From contig NZ_CP040602.1 in assembly GCF_005885815.1 (NCBI RefSeq), positions 1,999,630 to 2,063,629 on the forward strand: DNA of 64,000 nucleotides, given 5' to 3'. Positions 10,460 to 19,173 of this stretch are shown here, piece by piece; position 1 is the stretch's first letter; the number at the start of each line of letters is the position of its first letter. The DNA is from Thiomicrorhabdus sediminis. Lineage in GTDB: Bacteria > Pseudomonadota > Gammaproteobacteria > Thiomicrospirales > Thiomicrospiraceae. The translations under genes and the position numbers were made by a program. Below the pieces are notes generated by a model. The model was not told the origin of the DNA. It worked only from the letters and a program-made list of their open reading frames with translations, and did not search any database.

Positions 10460-11605
10460 CTAGGGATCTGACTTGCTAATCGCATGCATCATTTTGACAT
10501 CTTCACTGCTGGGCAGCTCGACAACAAAACCAAAAGAACCCTGATTTTGAAAAAAACTCACCGAGCCTTCCATTTGCTTTAATAATTCACGCGCTAAGAA
10601 CAACCCCAATCCCATACCGCTTTCACTGGTCGTCCAAAAGGGTTCAAACATTCTTTCGGCCAAGAATTCATTACCCTGTTCGTTCTTGGCCATTATTATG
10701 ATACTAATCGTTGCGCCATCGTCGGTTTGGGCAATCGCAATATCTAAAGGCTGTTCAGCATTTTCATGATCTCTAAAATTACCGAGAATATTTTTAAACA
10801 CTTCGCTCAACAATTGTCTCGGCAAATGACTGGTGGTATCACCACTGACATAAGCATCCAAACCATACATTCGAACCACATCAGATATCAAATCCTGCAA
10901 ACGTACCATCTGCCCTTCATAAAACTCTGATAACGGCTGTTGCATATGCTCTATGGTTTTGCGTGCCCGCTGAGCCATTGTTGGAATGGTCTTTGCCAGA
11001 CGATCTACCAACTTAACCTTGGCTTCAGCTGTTTGAATACTATTAACTTGATCCGCAAGCAATTGAATAAATTGAGAAATATTCTTAATTTCGTGCTGCA
11101 CGAACAATTGATAGCGTTCCAAACGCTTTTGGGAAGTCAGAATTTCTGCCTGCTTGAGAACCAAATCCTGCTCTAAGATATTCAGAAAGGTTTTTAAAAC
11201 CACCGAAGACACACTTTCTAACTGCCCTGCTTCCCGGTGCATATAAACCATGATTTCAAAACGCATATCATCGCGCTGAATCACATGTGTTTGCTTGATA
11301 AGGCGTATTCCTTTAATCGTTCCTTTGATAACAGGAATGCTTTCTCCGAACCAATCAATATTGGCTTGCATTTTGATACATCCACTACGATGCAGTACCG
11401 GCCATGCCTGGTTAAAAAAATCCAACGCATCTTGATTGCACGACTGGTTGAGTTCATGCAAACGGCTAATCGCTCGGCTTAATTTTTTTGATTTTCTATG
11501 GAAATAATAGGCCGTAAATAGCAAAAATGTACCCATCGCGATTAATGCCAACCAAAGCCAATGGGCAATACCTTGAGGAATCCCTAAAAAAAAGAGATCA
11601 TTCAT
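10460..11605 (-). CDS. Membrane sensor histidine kinase of the pilin locus
   Basis: A 381-residue kinase with one N-terminal membrane segment (LWLALIAMGTFLLFTAYYF), a roughly 130-residue sensory/linker region, an H-box of the form VQHEIKNISQFIQLL (phospho-acceptor His), and a HATPase_c domain with an N-box-like FKNILGNFRDH, ending in MGLGLFLARELLKQMEG (G2 box). The start is ATG at 11605 with AGAGGT six bases upstream; the upstream TTG at 11611 is not needed. It follows the response-regulator gene by 27 bp. With no periplasmic loop between two membrane helices, the signal is probably intramembrane or cytosolic (inference). Confidence 0.88.
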   Translation of the reverse strand: MNDLFFLGIPQGIAHWLWLALIAMGTFLLFTAYYFHRKSKKLSRAISRLHELNQSCNQDALDFFNQAWPVLHRSGCIKMQANIDWFGESIPVIKGTIKGIRLIKQTHVIQRDDMRFEIMVYMHREAGQLESVSSVVLKTFLNILEQDLVLKQAEILTSQKRLERYQLFVQHEIKNISQFIQLLADQVNSIQTAEAKVKLVDRLAKTIPTMAQRARKTIEHMQQPLSEFYEGQMVRLQDLISDVVRMYGLDAYVSGDTTSHLPRQLLSEVFKNILGNFRDHENAEQPLDIAIAQTDDGATISIIIMAKNEQGNEFLAERMFEPFWTTSESGMGLGLFLARELLKQMEGSVSFFQNQGSFGFVVELPSSEDVKMMHAISKSDP

Positions 11606-11632
11606 AAACAACCTCTAAACAAACTAACAATA

Positions 11633-12232
11633 TCAAGCATCACGCTGCAGGCCGTACTTTTTTATTAGGTAATAGACATTTTCCCGCTTCAGGCCTAAAC
11701 GACGTGCGGTTTCATGGACATTAAATCCGGTTTCACCCAAAACTTGACGCACCAGCTTTTCTTCTGCCAAATTACGAATTTGCTTTACCCCTTCGCCCAG
11801 AGTGGCGTCTATTTGGACTTTCTGTACGCCTTCCTGTTCGCGAAGTTTTTCTTGCTGCTCGTGAAACAGCAGTGCGCGTTTGAGCGCCTGCTGCAACAAC
11901 TCTGTGGAGATTGGCTTTTGCAGGAAGTCAAAAGCACCATGCTTTAGAGCCAAATAAGATGTGGAATCGGCATTTTGACCGGTTAACACCAGCACCTTAA
12001 CCTGAGGTTGATTTAGACTCAACCATTCCAAGACGGCAATACCTTCATCCGCACTATGCTCATGCGGAGGCATTCCCATATCCAAGACAACAACTTTAAA
12101 GTCCATCTGCTGCAGAGTATCAATAGCAGACAAACGAGATTCCGCTTCAATGGGTTCATAGCCCGCCAACTCGAGTGAAAGCGCAACCATGCCTCTTAAA
12201 GCCGGATCATCATCAACTATCAGTACTTTCAC
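11633..12232 (-). CDS. Response regulator, receiver plus Fis-type HTH
   Basis: About 199 residues: a CheY-like receiver starting KVLIVDDDPALRG, phospho-acceptor Asp in VVVLDMGMP (residue 51) and conserved Lys in FLQKPIS; then a linker and a short Fis/HTH_8 helix-turn-helix (HETARRLGLKRENVYYLIKKYGL) at the C-terminus. It lacks an AAA+ domain, so it is of the PrrA/RegA layout rather than NtrC. The start chosen is GTG at 12232, whose G is the last base of the preceding gene's TAG stop, implying translational coupling. An in-frame extension to 12265 exists but would overlap the pilin-like gene. Likely target: the pilin-like genes (inference). Confidence 0.9.
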   Translation of the reverse strand: MKVLIVDDDPALRGMVALSLELAGYEPIEAESRLSAIDTLQQMDFKVVVLDMGMPPHEHSADEGIAVLEWLSLNQPQVKVLVLTGQNADSTSYLALKHGAFDFLQKPISTELLQQALKRALLFHEQQEKLREQEGVQKVQIDATLGEGVKQIRNLAEEKLVRQVLGETGFNVHETARRLGLKRENVYYLIKKYGLQRDA

Positions 12233-13878
12233 TATAAGCGACCAACCAAATTTGGTAACTCGCATACTCCAGACGATACCGATGTATCACTTATTGAATA
12301 TTCGGTCGTACCAATACACAAATATTCAAAATTGATGAACTTATCACTGATCGCATTCCAGGCCGCAACACTGGATGATGAATCTAGGAATACATAATCA
12401 TCACCAGAATCTCCGCCATCAACCGACGCCGACGCGCCAAAACTGTAGTTACTACCCCACAAGTAGAAATGGTCTTGTTTTGTTCCCATTTCGATAGTCC
12501 CCTCTATATTAACGACAGCTGAAGAGTCCTTGGTATTGGTTGTTTCGGTAATAATATATAAGTGGTCATTATCCGAAGCCGGGTTACCGTTATCCGTCAT
12601 GTCTATAGTGCCAGTAAGAGAGCCATATACATAAACCTTATCTGTTCCCTTACCCGCATCAAGCGTCCCGGATATATTACCCCACACGACAGCTTGATCA
12701 TCTTCGTCTCCGAGAAGAACGGTTTGTGCAATATTACCTTCAATCTCAAAAGTATCGTCACCACCGCCTAAATCCACATTGAAACTGGATGGCCCGTCTC
12801 CACTTGGATCGGCTTTAATATCACCTTCTACATAAAGCACGTCTTCTCCAAGCCCTAAATTGAAACCAACATAGACATCACCGTCTTCACCACCAGAGTC
12901 TTCATTGACCACATTCCCTTGTGCGTCTCGAGTCGCACCGATATACCATTTTTCAACGGAATCTTGTCCTGGAGTAGGTGAATTGACCTGAGTGGTTCCG
13001 TCTACGTTTTGCAAATAAATCGTGTCATATCCAGACCAAAAAGGATCGTCTGAATCGGGATATAACGTGAAATCATCCAAGTCGCCTAACGCATATTTTT
13101 TGATTTCATAAGCGGAGATCACCGCAATCTGGTCATCAAACGTCGTATCGTCAAAAAAGCCTTTGATAAAAGTAGGATTGGTATCGGTGGACAGGTCACA
13201 GTTCTCACTTTCTCGCGCACCACGTGAACCCGTACAGTTATTCAAACCAGTAGTATCTCCATTTTCATTATAGGCAATAATCACCGCCGGAATATAAGCC
13301 GTTTCGACATCATCGGTTGGGGCACTGGCACTGTCTGTTCCACCACAGTTATCCGCCGCTTCACGGCTACATATTTGATAGCTGTCTGTCAACGAATCCG
13401 CAACCGATACGGTTGGTGGCGTGTCAAAATCAAAGGCCGGCGCGTTGACACTGTAAAAATAGGAGCCTGGATACAGGGTGCTGTCGGTTGCAAAATTTGC
13501 TTGGCTCGCAACATTGACTGACTGCTTATGAACGGCATAAGCAAATACGTTATTAAAATCATCGGAAGCGATGCCTTTGGCTAAACCAATTTCATTATAA
13601 GGAATTCGACCTGTCGAGCTGTCACACATACCAGCAGTTCTGTCACCCTCCCCATCGCTTCCCGTATCAGGGCAAGGCATATGCTTATTGACACGAACAT
13701 AATTGAGCAAGGCTTGTTTAGTAACTTGCAAATTACCACTGGTATGAGACTGATGCGCATTATCCAAATACGCACTAACAGAAGTAAAGCCAATGCCGAC
13801 TAAAGCACCCAAAATAGCCAACACAATGACAATCTCTACTAAGGTAAACCCCAGTTGTTTTCTTTTATAATTTTTCAT
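12232..13878 (-). CDS. Large prepilin-like protein with C-terminal RTX-like repeats (operon B)
   Basis: A 548-residue prepilin: leader MKNYKRKQLG, then FTLVEIVIVLAILGALVGIGF with Glu at mature position 5. Residues 68-76 are PCPDTGSDG, the locus-wide motif. A middle domain has Cys pairs and the shared segments GRIPYNEIGL, AVIIAYNENGD and DDQIAVISAYEIKKYA. From about residue 330 there are Asp/Gly-rich turns (LGLGEDVLYVEGD, LGGGDDTFEIEGN, LGDEDDQAVVWGN, AGKGTDKVYVYGS) spaced roughly 20 residues apart, resembling RTX/beta-roll calcium-binding repeats. The end has a FINFEYLCIG segment and a last cysteine. It is a paralogue of the protein at 16172-17617. Inferred role: an exported pilus-tip or surface-exposed minor pilin. 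Its start overlaps the preceding stop (ATGA). Confidence 0.85.
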   Translation of the reverse strand: MKNYKRKQLGFTLVEIVIVLAILGALVGIGFTSVSAYLDNAHQSHTSGNLQVTKQALLNYVRVNKHMPCPDTGSDGEGDRTAGMCDSSTGRIPYNEIGLAKGIASDDFNNVFAYAVHKQSVNVASQANFATDSTLYPGSYFYSVNAPAFDFDTPPTVSVADSLTDSYQICSREAADNCGGTDSASAPTDDVETAYIPAVIIAYNENGDTTGLNNCTGSRGARESENCDLSTDTNPTFIKGFFDDTTFDDQIAVISAYEIKKYALGDLDDFTLYPDSDDPFWSGYDTIYLQNVDGTTQVNSPTPGQDSVEKWYIGATRDAQGNVVNEDSGGEDGDVYVGFNLGLGEDVLYVEGDIKADPSGDGPSSFNVDLGGGDDTFEIEGNIAQTVLLGDEDDQAVVWGNISGTLDAGKGTDKVYVYGSLTGTIDMTDNGNPASDNDHLYIITETTNTKDSSAVVNIEGTIEMGTKQDHFYLWGSNYSFGASASVDGGDSGDDYVFLDSSSSVAAWNAISDKFINFEYLCIGTTEYSISDTSVSSGVCELPNLVGRL

Positions 13879-14768
13879 CTCAGCTTCCTCTGGCTAATTA
13901 AAGCCATCTTTGCTTGATTCACCGTAACCCAATCGATGAAATCACGATTCTCACCAGTTTTGGTATAGATAAACTCTCGATCGCCATCACAGTTTTCTTC
14001 ATTTTCCACTCCTACTGAACAACTACCGTCGTTAACCTCATGGCCGTCCGCTCCCCAAGACAAGACGATGGCAACAACAGTGTCATCCATCAAGATGCCA
14101 GCTTCGTCACTCAATTCAATATTGTAATCGCCTTTTGTTTCACCAAACGGAGGCGTCACCAAATGAAAATATGGTGCACCAGACAAATCGGTTTCATTAC
14201 CATTAACGGTGGAATCCTCAACAGCACCGAATCGTGGGTCAGGAGATGTCACACAAGCACTAGTGCAGCCGTCGCTACATTTATTATTACAATAATATAA
14301 ATTGGTGTCTGGACACATTTCCAAACTCCCCAGACTTCGAGAACCACTATATCCCAATACGCTAGCCGGCTCACAAATATCATTGATATAAACCGGGTCA
14401 AGTGCGCGCTGATGTACCTGATAATAATAAGGGTTATCCCATGCATCGACAGATGTCACCCCCAAGTCTCGATAAGGCAAGCCTCCGCTCTTTTCGTCAC
14501 ACACAGAGCGGTTGGCATCCACCACTCTATTTTCACGCCCATCGTTATCCGTATCAGGACAAGGCAAAAAGCGATTGGCTTTCAAAAAAGTCGTCAGCGA
14601 ATCATGGATAGTGGCCATGTTTTGGCGTTGCTCCTTAATTTTCATTGTATGGAAGTAACGCTCGAAAACACCTGTCAAACTGGCAATGATAAGCCCCACA
14701 ATCAAAACCGCAATCGCCGCTTCAAGTAATGAAAACCCCTTTATTGTGGATACGCATCTTCTGGACAT
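13875..14768 (-). CDS. Prepilin-like protein of operon B
   Basis: About 297 residues. The leader MSRRCVSTIKG is followed by FSLLEAAIAVLIVGLIIASLTG with Glu at mature position 5. The locus motif is PCPDTDNDGRENR, a possible DxDxDG calcium loop. Further shared segments are GGLPYRDLGV, DAWDNPYYYQVHQ and ENCDGDREF. Ten or so cysteines, mostly CxxxC clusters in the middle, suggest disulfides in the periplasm. ATG at 14768 is preferred over TTG at 14789 because it has GGTGAG close upstream and gives a compact leader. It overlaps the upstream gene by 28 bp and the next by 4 bp. Function unknown beyond being a minor-pilin-like protein. Confidence 0.85.
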   Translation of the reverse strand: MSRRCVSTIKGFSLLEAAIAVLIVGLIIASLTGVFERYFHTMKIKEQRQNMATIHDSLTTFLKANRFLPCPDTDNDGRENRVVDANRSVCDEKSGGLPYRDLGVTSVDAWDNPYYYQVHQRALDPVYINDICEPASVLGYSGSRSLGSLEMCPDTNLYYCNNKCSDGCTSACVTSPDPRFGAVEDSTVNGNETDLSGAPYFHLVTPPFGETKGDYNIELSDEAGILMDDTVVAIVLSWGADGHEVNDGSCSVGVENEENCDGDREFIYTKTGENRDFIDWVTVNQAKMALISQRKLR

Positions 14769-15754
14769 TGACTCACCCACCCTCTCCAATCAGCACCGTA
14801 CCTATCGGTTGCTAAATCATAATCATTAAACCAATGGCCGATGGTTTCATCAATTCCGGTATAGATTTCATCGGCAGCATCAGTATTGCCATCATTGTTT
14901 TCATCACCATTACCCCCATCAAAACGCTGATGCTCAGAGCAAACCCGTCGAGCCACCCAATTCAACCATTCATCATAATGAATACCAATAACGACATCTG
15001 TATTATCCGCATCATTCATTAGAGAATTAAGTGGATTGTATTGAAAATCACCGTCTCCATCTGCATTTTCACCATTTAATTGACCATCAAGACCCGGATC
15101 TATTAGAACCACTACATAGCCGGTTTTACCATTAATACTCAAAACAGGAGAAGAGCCTGCCACATTAAATTCTGAAGGATTCATAGGAATATACTGAATG
15201 GCTGCACCGGTTGGCGCTTTGGCGGCATGGTCACCGTTTCTAAACGCAAACCGCTCATCTAAGAAATAGTAATACTTTGCCTGCTCAGCAAAATACAGAT
15301 GTCTTTCGGAAATACCTCTAGGCAAATACCCCAAACACAAATCCGTACCATTACAGCTGCCAAGCCCTGCGGCAAGATCCGGGTCAGGCACAAAACCATC
15401 GCCACCAAAATCCACAGAGTTCTGGCATTGAGTTTCATAGTTTAGGGAGTTGATATCACCGTCACCGTCCAGGTCAGGACACGGGAAATAACCTGGTGCA
15501 GGTATCGATTCAGCCGACTGACCTGCGTTACTGCTATCCGTTAAATAGACTTCGGGGTGCAGTACAGCGTATTGCAAAAGACGATCTTTCGCCCAGGTAA
15601 GCTCTGTCTCACGTTCTTCAAGCTCGTAAGACTTAAAAAAACTAATAATGTATTCAAACCGCGTAGAAATCCACAAACTGGTTACAATCGCAATCACGAC
15701 AATAATCAATAGAAAAGCAAACCCTTTCTGTTTTGAGTGTTTATCTTTATGCAT
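14741..15754 (-). CDS. PilX/GspK-like minor pilin, first gene of operon B
   Basis: A 337-residue prepilin-like protein: leader MHKDKHSKQKG, then FAFLLIIVVIAIVTSLWIS. It lacks the Glu at mature position 5, as GspK does, and in this respect resembles PilX/GspK, the initiating or tip subunit. It has GYFPCPDLDGDGD near residue 85 and additional Asp-rich loops (DPGLDGQLNGENADGDGDF, GDENNDGNTDAADE) that look like EF-hand/dockerin-type calcium sites. The C-terminal segment GHWFNDYD matches QHWFNDCS in the first gene of the other operon, so they are paralogues. The ATG at 15754 has AGGTGG upstream and is preferred to the upstream in-frame start at 15802. Confidence 0.82.
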   Translation of the reverse strand: MHKDKHSKQKGFAFLLIIVVIAIVTSLWISTRFEYIISFFKSYELEERETELTWAKDRLLQYAVLHPEVYLTDSSNAGQSAESIPAPGYFPCPDLDGDGDINSLNYETQCQNSVDFGGDGFVPDPDLAAGLGSCNGTDLCLGYLPRGISERHLYFAEQAKYYYFLDERFAFRNGDHAAKAPTGAAIQYIPMNPSEFNVAGSSPVLSINGKTGYVVVLIDPGLDGQLNGENADGDGDFQYNPLNSLMNDADNTDVVIGIHYDEWLNWVARRVCSEHQRFDGGNGDENNDGNTDAADEIYTGIDETIGHWFNDYDLATDRYGADWRGWVSQCPEDAYPQ

Positions 15755-15802
15755 CACGCCACCTGATAGGGAAATCTTAAAACGCGCTGAGGGTCTCAAC
15801 AA

Positions 15803-16171
15803 AGAGATTCACAACTCTTAAATATCAGAGTTTTATATTATCACTATGACAAGTGCTTAATAACAAAAAATATTCAATATCGCTCCACCATAAAATAATT
15901 CAGCACAGATAAAGACCAAATACTTACGTGTAAAATTTCATTACTTAGCGATATTTTTACAAATACAAAGCCCATCATAAAAGAATTACAATTCGCCACA
16001 CTGTGCACAGTGATAGCTCAATAGAAGCCATCAAATGACCTAAAAAAAAAGTCAATATAGATAAGGGGCTTTGCAAAGAGGCAAGCTAATTACAAAGTTT
16101 TCCCGCAGATTTTTAGTTAAGACTTGAAAGCCAAAAAATCTATACCTTAGCAAAAAAAACGGAGGACGTTT
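15803..16171. other. Spacer between the two pilin operons
   Basis: About 370 bp, AT-rich, with no credible gene on either strand. Read on the minus strand it holds a weak terminator of the upstream operon, a perfect 14-bp palindrome, and a possible promoter (TTGTTA, 18 bp, GATAAT, low confidence) before the gene at 15754. Confidence 0.6.
15999..16012. promoter_or_regulatory. Perfect 14-bp palindrome upstream of operon B
   Basis: CACTGTGCACAGTG reads the same on both strands. It lies about 245 bp upstream of the ATG at 15754 and 160 bp past the end of operon A. It is a plausible regulator site, possibly for the Fis-type response regulator encoded at 11633, but that link is only inference. Confidence 0.4.
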
Positions 16172-16172
16172 T
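16152..16172 (-). terminator. Weak terminator-like hairpin at the end of operon A
   Basis: Stem AAAACG / CGTTTT with a 5-nt loop and an eight-base U run on the minus strand, touching the stop codon of the preceding gene. The stem is weak, so read-through into operon B is likely. Confidence 0.4.
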
Positions 16173-17617
16173 TAATAACAGCTTGGAGAAGAACCATCCA
16201 AAAAACAGTAGGCGCGACCGCTACCGCCATCACTACCCGTTTTAAAGATCGCTAATTCAAAGTTTTGTAGATTACTTTGTTCGCTGGCGCTCAAATCCGA
16301 CCAGCTCGCTTGATTTTCAAACACCACGATATCATAGCCATCACCACCTTGAAGCGTGGTGAAAATCTGACCACTATCAGCATTATCGGATTTCCCCAAC
16401 CAAAGCACATCATCGTTTTTGCCCAAGTCCAAACTGGAACCCGAAAGAACACTTCCTTGAATCCAAACACGGTCATTACCGGCTTGCGCGCTAAGATTAT
16501 TAGTTAAATCACCACCGAGCACCATGGTGTCGTCACCTAGACCAAGGTTAACATTCGAATAGGACGAGCCGACGATATAAAGTGAATCATTCCCTTTATT
16601 TAGAGCTAAATTAGCATTAGCGTTAAGGTCATTGCCAATCACCATATAATCATCGCCGTTACCAAGTCTTACCGCTTGGTCAACATCATGATTGATCATC
16701 ACAACATCTGAGTCACTGCTGTATAGAGATGATACGTCATCTCCTGCGGCAATATCGAAAGCCTCATAGGTTGGTGTTAAATCGGCAGCTGAGGATGCCG
16801 AATCAAACGCATTCCACGTCATCACCGTGCCCATCGCCAACGCTTTGATTTCATAACCGTTAATCGTCTGTATCTGATCGTCGTCAATCACACCGCCACT
16901 GGAATAACTTTGCTTCTGGTAGTAAAGATCGGCATCACAGTTTTCTTGCTGACTGGTCGACAATTCACTGCAATCGTCCCATGCCTGCTGCCCAGTTTGG
17001 TTGAATGCCACCAACACAACAGTCGCATCCTGCAGAACATTATTCGAATCCAAAACAAATGTCGCATCACACTGAGCTACACCGAGCTTACAAATATAGT
17101 AATTACCATCACCTCGATTTATTGCCAAAGGCGGAGTGTCCGCCAAACTAAACCATAGAACACCTGGCACCAAGTTACAGAACATACTGGCCGCTTCAGT
17201 TTTATCGCAAATTTTCTGCGCATCTGTCGTTTGTGTATTTACCGCATAGGCGATAGCATTATTCCACGCATCCACCGCTTGGCTTTCTTTCAGCCCCAAG
17301 TCGCGATATGGAACCGTACCATAACTCACAGTACAAGCCTGCACATTACCTAAGGTGCCTATAACCACGGCACTCGGAGTGCGGTTTTCGTAACCATCAC
17401 CATCACTATCCGGACAAAGCAAATATTTTTCGGCCTGCACAAACTTGAGTAACTGTTGTTTGACCAAGTCCAATTTTTCGTTATTACTTTTACCCAGCTC
17501 GGTTTCTTGAAAACTTTTCATTCCCTCGGTAACACCAACAAATAAAATACCGAGAATGGCTAAGACCACCATCATCTCCACCAGAGAAAAACCGCCTTGC
17601 TTCGACCTATTAATCAT
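16172..17617 (-). CDS. Large prepilin-like protein with C-terminal RTX-like repeats (operon A)
   Basis: A 481-residue prepilin: leader MINRSKQGG, then FSLVEMMVVLAILGILFVGV with Glu at mature position 5. The locus motif LCPDSDGDGYENR covers residues 67-79. Shared middle segments are GTVPYRDLGL, AWNNAIAYAVN and DDDQIQTINGYEIKALA. Residues 315-425 contain LGNGDD, LNKGND, LGLGDD, AQAGND, LGKNDD and LQGGDG, with the key Asp about every 19-21 residues: an RTX-like or beta-helix calcium-binding array. It ends in a QNFELAIFK segment and two C-terminal cysteines, as in its paralogue at 12232-13878. Its ATG overlaps the preceding TAA by one base. Likely surface-exposed minor pilin or adhesin; no experimental homologue is recalled. 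Confidence 0.85.
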   Translation of the reverse strand: MINRSKQGGFSLVEMMVVLAILGILFVGVTEGMKSFQETELGKSNNEKLDLVKQQLLKFVQAEKYLLCPDSDGDGYENRTPSAVVIGTLGNVQACTVSYGTVPYRDLGLKESQAVDAWNNAIAYAVNTQTTDAQKICDKTEAASMFCNLVPGVLWFSLADTPPLAINRGDGNYYICKLGVAQCDATFVLDSNNVLQDATVVLVAFNQTGQQAWDDCSELSTSQQENCDADLYYQKQSYSSGGVIDDDQIQTINGYEIKALAMGTVMTWNAFDSASSAADLTPTYEAFDIAAGDDVSSLYSSDSDVVMINHDVDQAVRLGNGDDYMVIGNDLNANANLALNKGNDSLYIVGSSYSNVNLGLGDDTMVLGGDLTNNLSAQAGNDRVWIQGSVLSGSSLDLGKNDDVLWLGKSDNADSGQIFTTLQGGDGYDIVVFENQASWSDLSASEQSNLQNFELAIFKTGSDGGSGRAYCFLDGSSPSCY

Positions 17618-19173
17618 TACTGCAACCCTTGGGTTTGACTAATTCCACTAATCGGGTCTACCGACGGCATAGACGGCAATAATGGAGGTGAGTTATAGAG
17701 TTTTAATTCAATATCGGTAAAATCAATGACTTCATAGTTTGCGGTAGTGGCAACAGTGAAATTAATTTCGACTTTACCGTTTTCATCGGCAGTCACAATA
17801 AAGTTTTCCGAAGTATTCCAGTAATCGACATAGGTCGTCACCGTATCTCCGCTAGAGACATATTGCCAGGACTCATTACCACTGGCGTCCATCACCGGAA
17901 CCCACCCCGACTTCGGTGACACATAACTGGTCTGCTCATAGCCTTGTTGAGAATTATCGGTATAGTCATAAGCGTACTGAACCTTTTCTGTACCGTTAAT
18001 CGCCACAGAAGCCTGATCACTGGTAACTGAATCTCTGGGCGAAGACGGCTGATCCCAAGAACCTTTCGCATGAGTTTTAAACGACACCACAATCTCTTTA
18101 TTGGCGGCATCGGCACCGAAATCGAACACCTGGCTGATACTGTCGGATTGCGCGGCGTCGGTTCCCACATTGGTCCCGATACCACCAACGGTATTGTCTC
18201 CCATATTCTTTAAGTCATTACCGGTCAATACAGTATTACTGTCACCGGTTACTGAGACATAGGTGACCGAGGCTTCAAAGCGCTGCGGCTTCTTCAATTC
18301 TTGACCAGAAATCGTTACTACAGAGTCATCAAAAAACGGACTTTTGGAATAGTTTTTTTCTACAAAAACCGCATCATTATCTGCATTCTCCGCCTCATCG
18401 GCGATTAAACCTAAATGACTGTTACCATTTTCGTTTTGCGACAACAACACGACAACAAGACCTTCGGCAACAATATCAGCGCAGTCACTAGCTGCGCACA
18501 ACATTAAATTATTTGCGCCCAACTGCCCTTTGACCGGCAAAGTAGAGTTATCAAATGCCGGTAACGCCTTACCGGGATATACCTTACTCGGAGGAAGGTC
18601 AGGAATCGGATCTCGATTGAAAAAACACGCCGAATCGGTTGGACAATCCAACAAATCATCGGCTTGCGTTGCACCGGCATCGATTGCATAAACAAACGGA
18701 TTGCCCCAAGCATCTTCAACATCTGCCGCCGACAAACCAAGCATTTCATATGGCACAGTACCCGAAGCCGTGGTACACACGGAAACATCAATATTGGGAA
18801 TGGCTGGTTGCGCAGGTGTCGCGGGCACTGCCGGAATGGTTGGCGCGGTATCGGTTTTAGGAATCGCAGGTGTCGCTGGAATCGCTGGAATCGCTGGAAT
18901 CTTACCTTTTTCGGTCTGACGCGATTCATAGCCTAGACCATTCACATCAGGACAAGGTAAAAATTTATTTTCATCTGCAAAATCCAGTAAAGCCGTTTTC
19001 ACCAAATTGAGCTTGGCTTTACTGCCTAACCACTCGGCATTGACTTTCTGCTCGGAAAAACTCAATAAAGAACCGATGGCAATTAGGCCGACAATGCCCA
19101 AAACAATGGTCAGCTCCAGCAATGAAAACCCATACTGCGCCGAGTGATGTGGGGATATTTTGGTCTGTTTCAC
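17617..19173 (-). CDS. Prepilin-like protein with an Ile-Pro-Ala repeat insert
   Basis: A 518-residue prepilin: leader MKQTKISPHHSAQYG, then FSLLELTIVLGIVGLIAIGSLL with Glu at mature position 5. The locus motif is PCPDVNGLGYESR (residues 73-85), with fewer acidic residues than in its relatives. Directly after it, residues about 92-127 are a Pro/Ala/Ile tract (IPAIPAIPATPAIP and variants) absent from the paralogues, likely an extended linker. Shared segments GTVPYEMLGL, VVVLLSQNENG and FFDDSVVTISGQELKK follow. The C-terminal 200 residues look beta-rich and have no RTX-type repeats. It overlaps both neighbours by 1-4 bp, so it is tightly coupled. Confidence 0.82.
   Translation of the reverse strand: MKQTKISPHHSAQYGFSLLELTIVLGIVGLIAIGSLLSFSEQKVNAEWLGSKAKLNLVKTALLDFADENKFLPCPDVNGLGYESRQTEKGKIPAIPAIPATPAIPKTDTAPTIPAVPATPAQPAIPNIDVSVCTTASGTVPYEMLGLSAADVEDAWGNPFVYAIDAGATQADDLLDCPTDSACFFNRDPIPDLPPSKVYPGKALPAFDNSTLPVKGQLGANNLMLCAASDCADIVAEGLVVVLLSQNENGNSHLGLIADEAENADNDAVFVEKNYSKSPFFDDSVVTISGQELKKPQRFEASVTYVSVTGDSNTVLTGNDLKNMGDNTVGGIGTNVGTDAAQSDSISQVFDFGADAANKEIVVSFKTHAKGSWDQPSSPRDSVTSDQASVAINGTEKVQYAYDYTDNSQQGYEQTSYVSPKSGWVPVMDASGNESWQYVSSGDTVTTYVDYWNTSENFIVTADENGKVEINFTVATTANYEVIDFTDIELKLYNSPPLLPSMPSVDPISGISQTQGLQ
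18860..18901. repeat. 9-bp tandem repeat coding for the Ile-Pro-Ala tract
   Basis: The unit GGAATCGCT is repeated in tandem, with perfect copies at the right end and degenerate copies extending left to about 18795. Because the unit is 9 bp, copy-number changes would lengthen or shorten the protein linker without breaking the frame. Confidence 0.8.

Noticed and set aside
18504-18929. A 141-residue minus-strand reading frame rich in Arg, Gln and Phe
   Set aside because: It is an alternative frame of the Ile-Pro-Ala repeat in the prepilin at 17617-19173; the repeated codons produce the odd composition.
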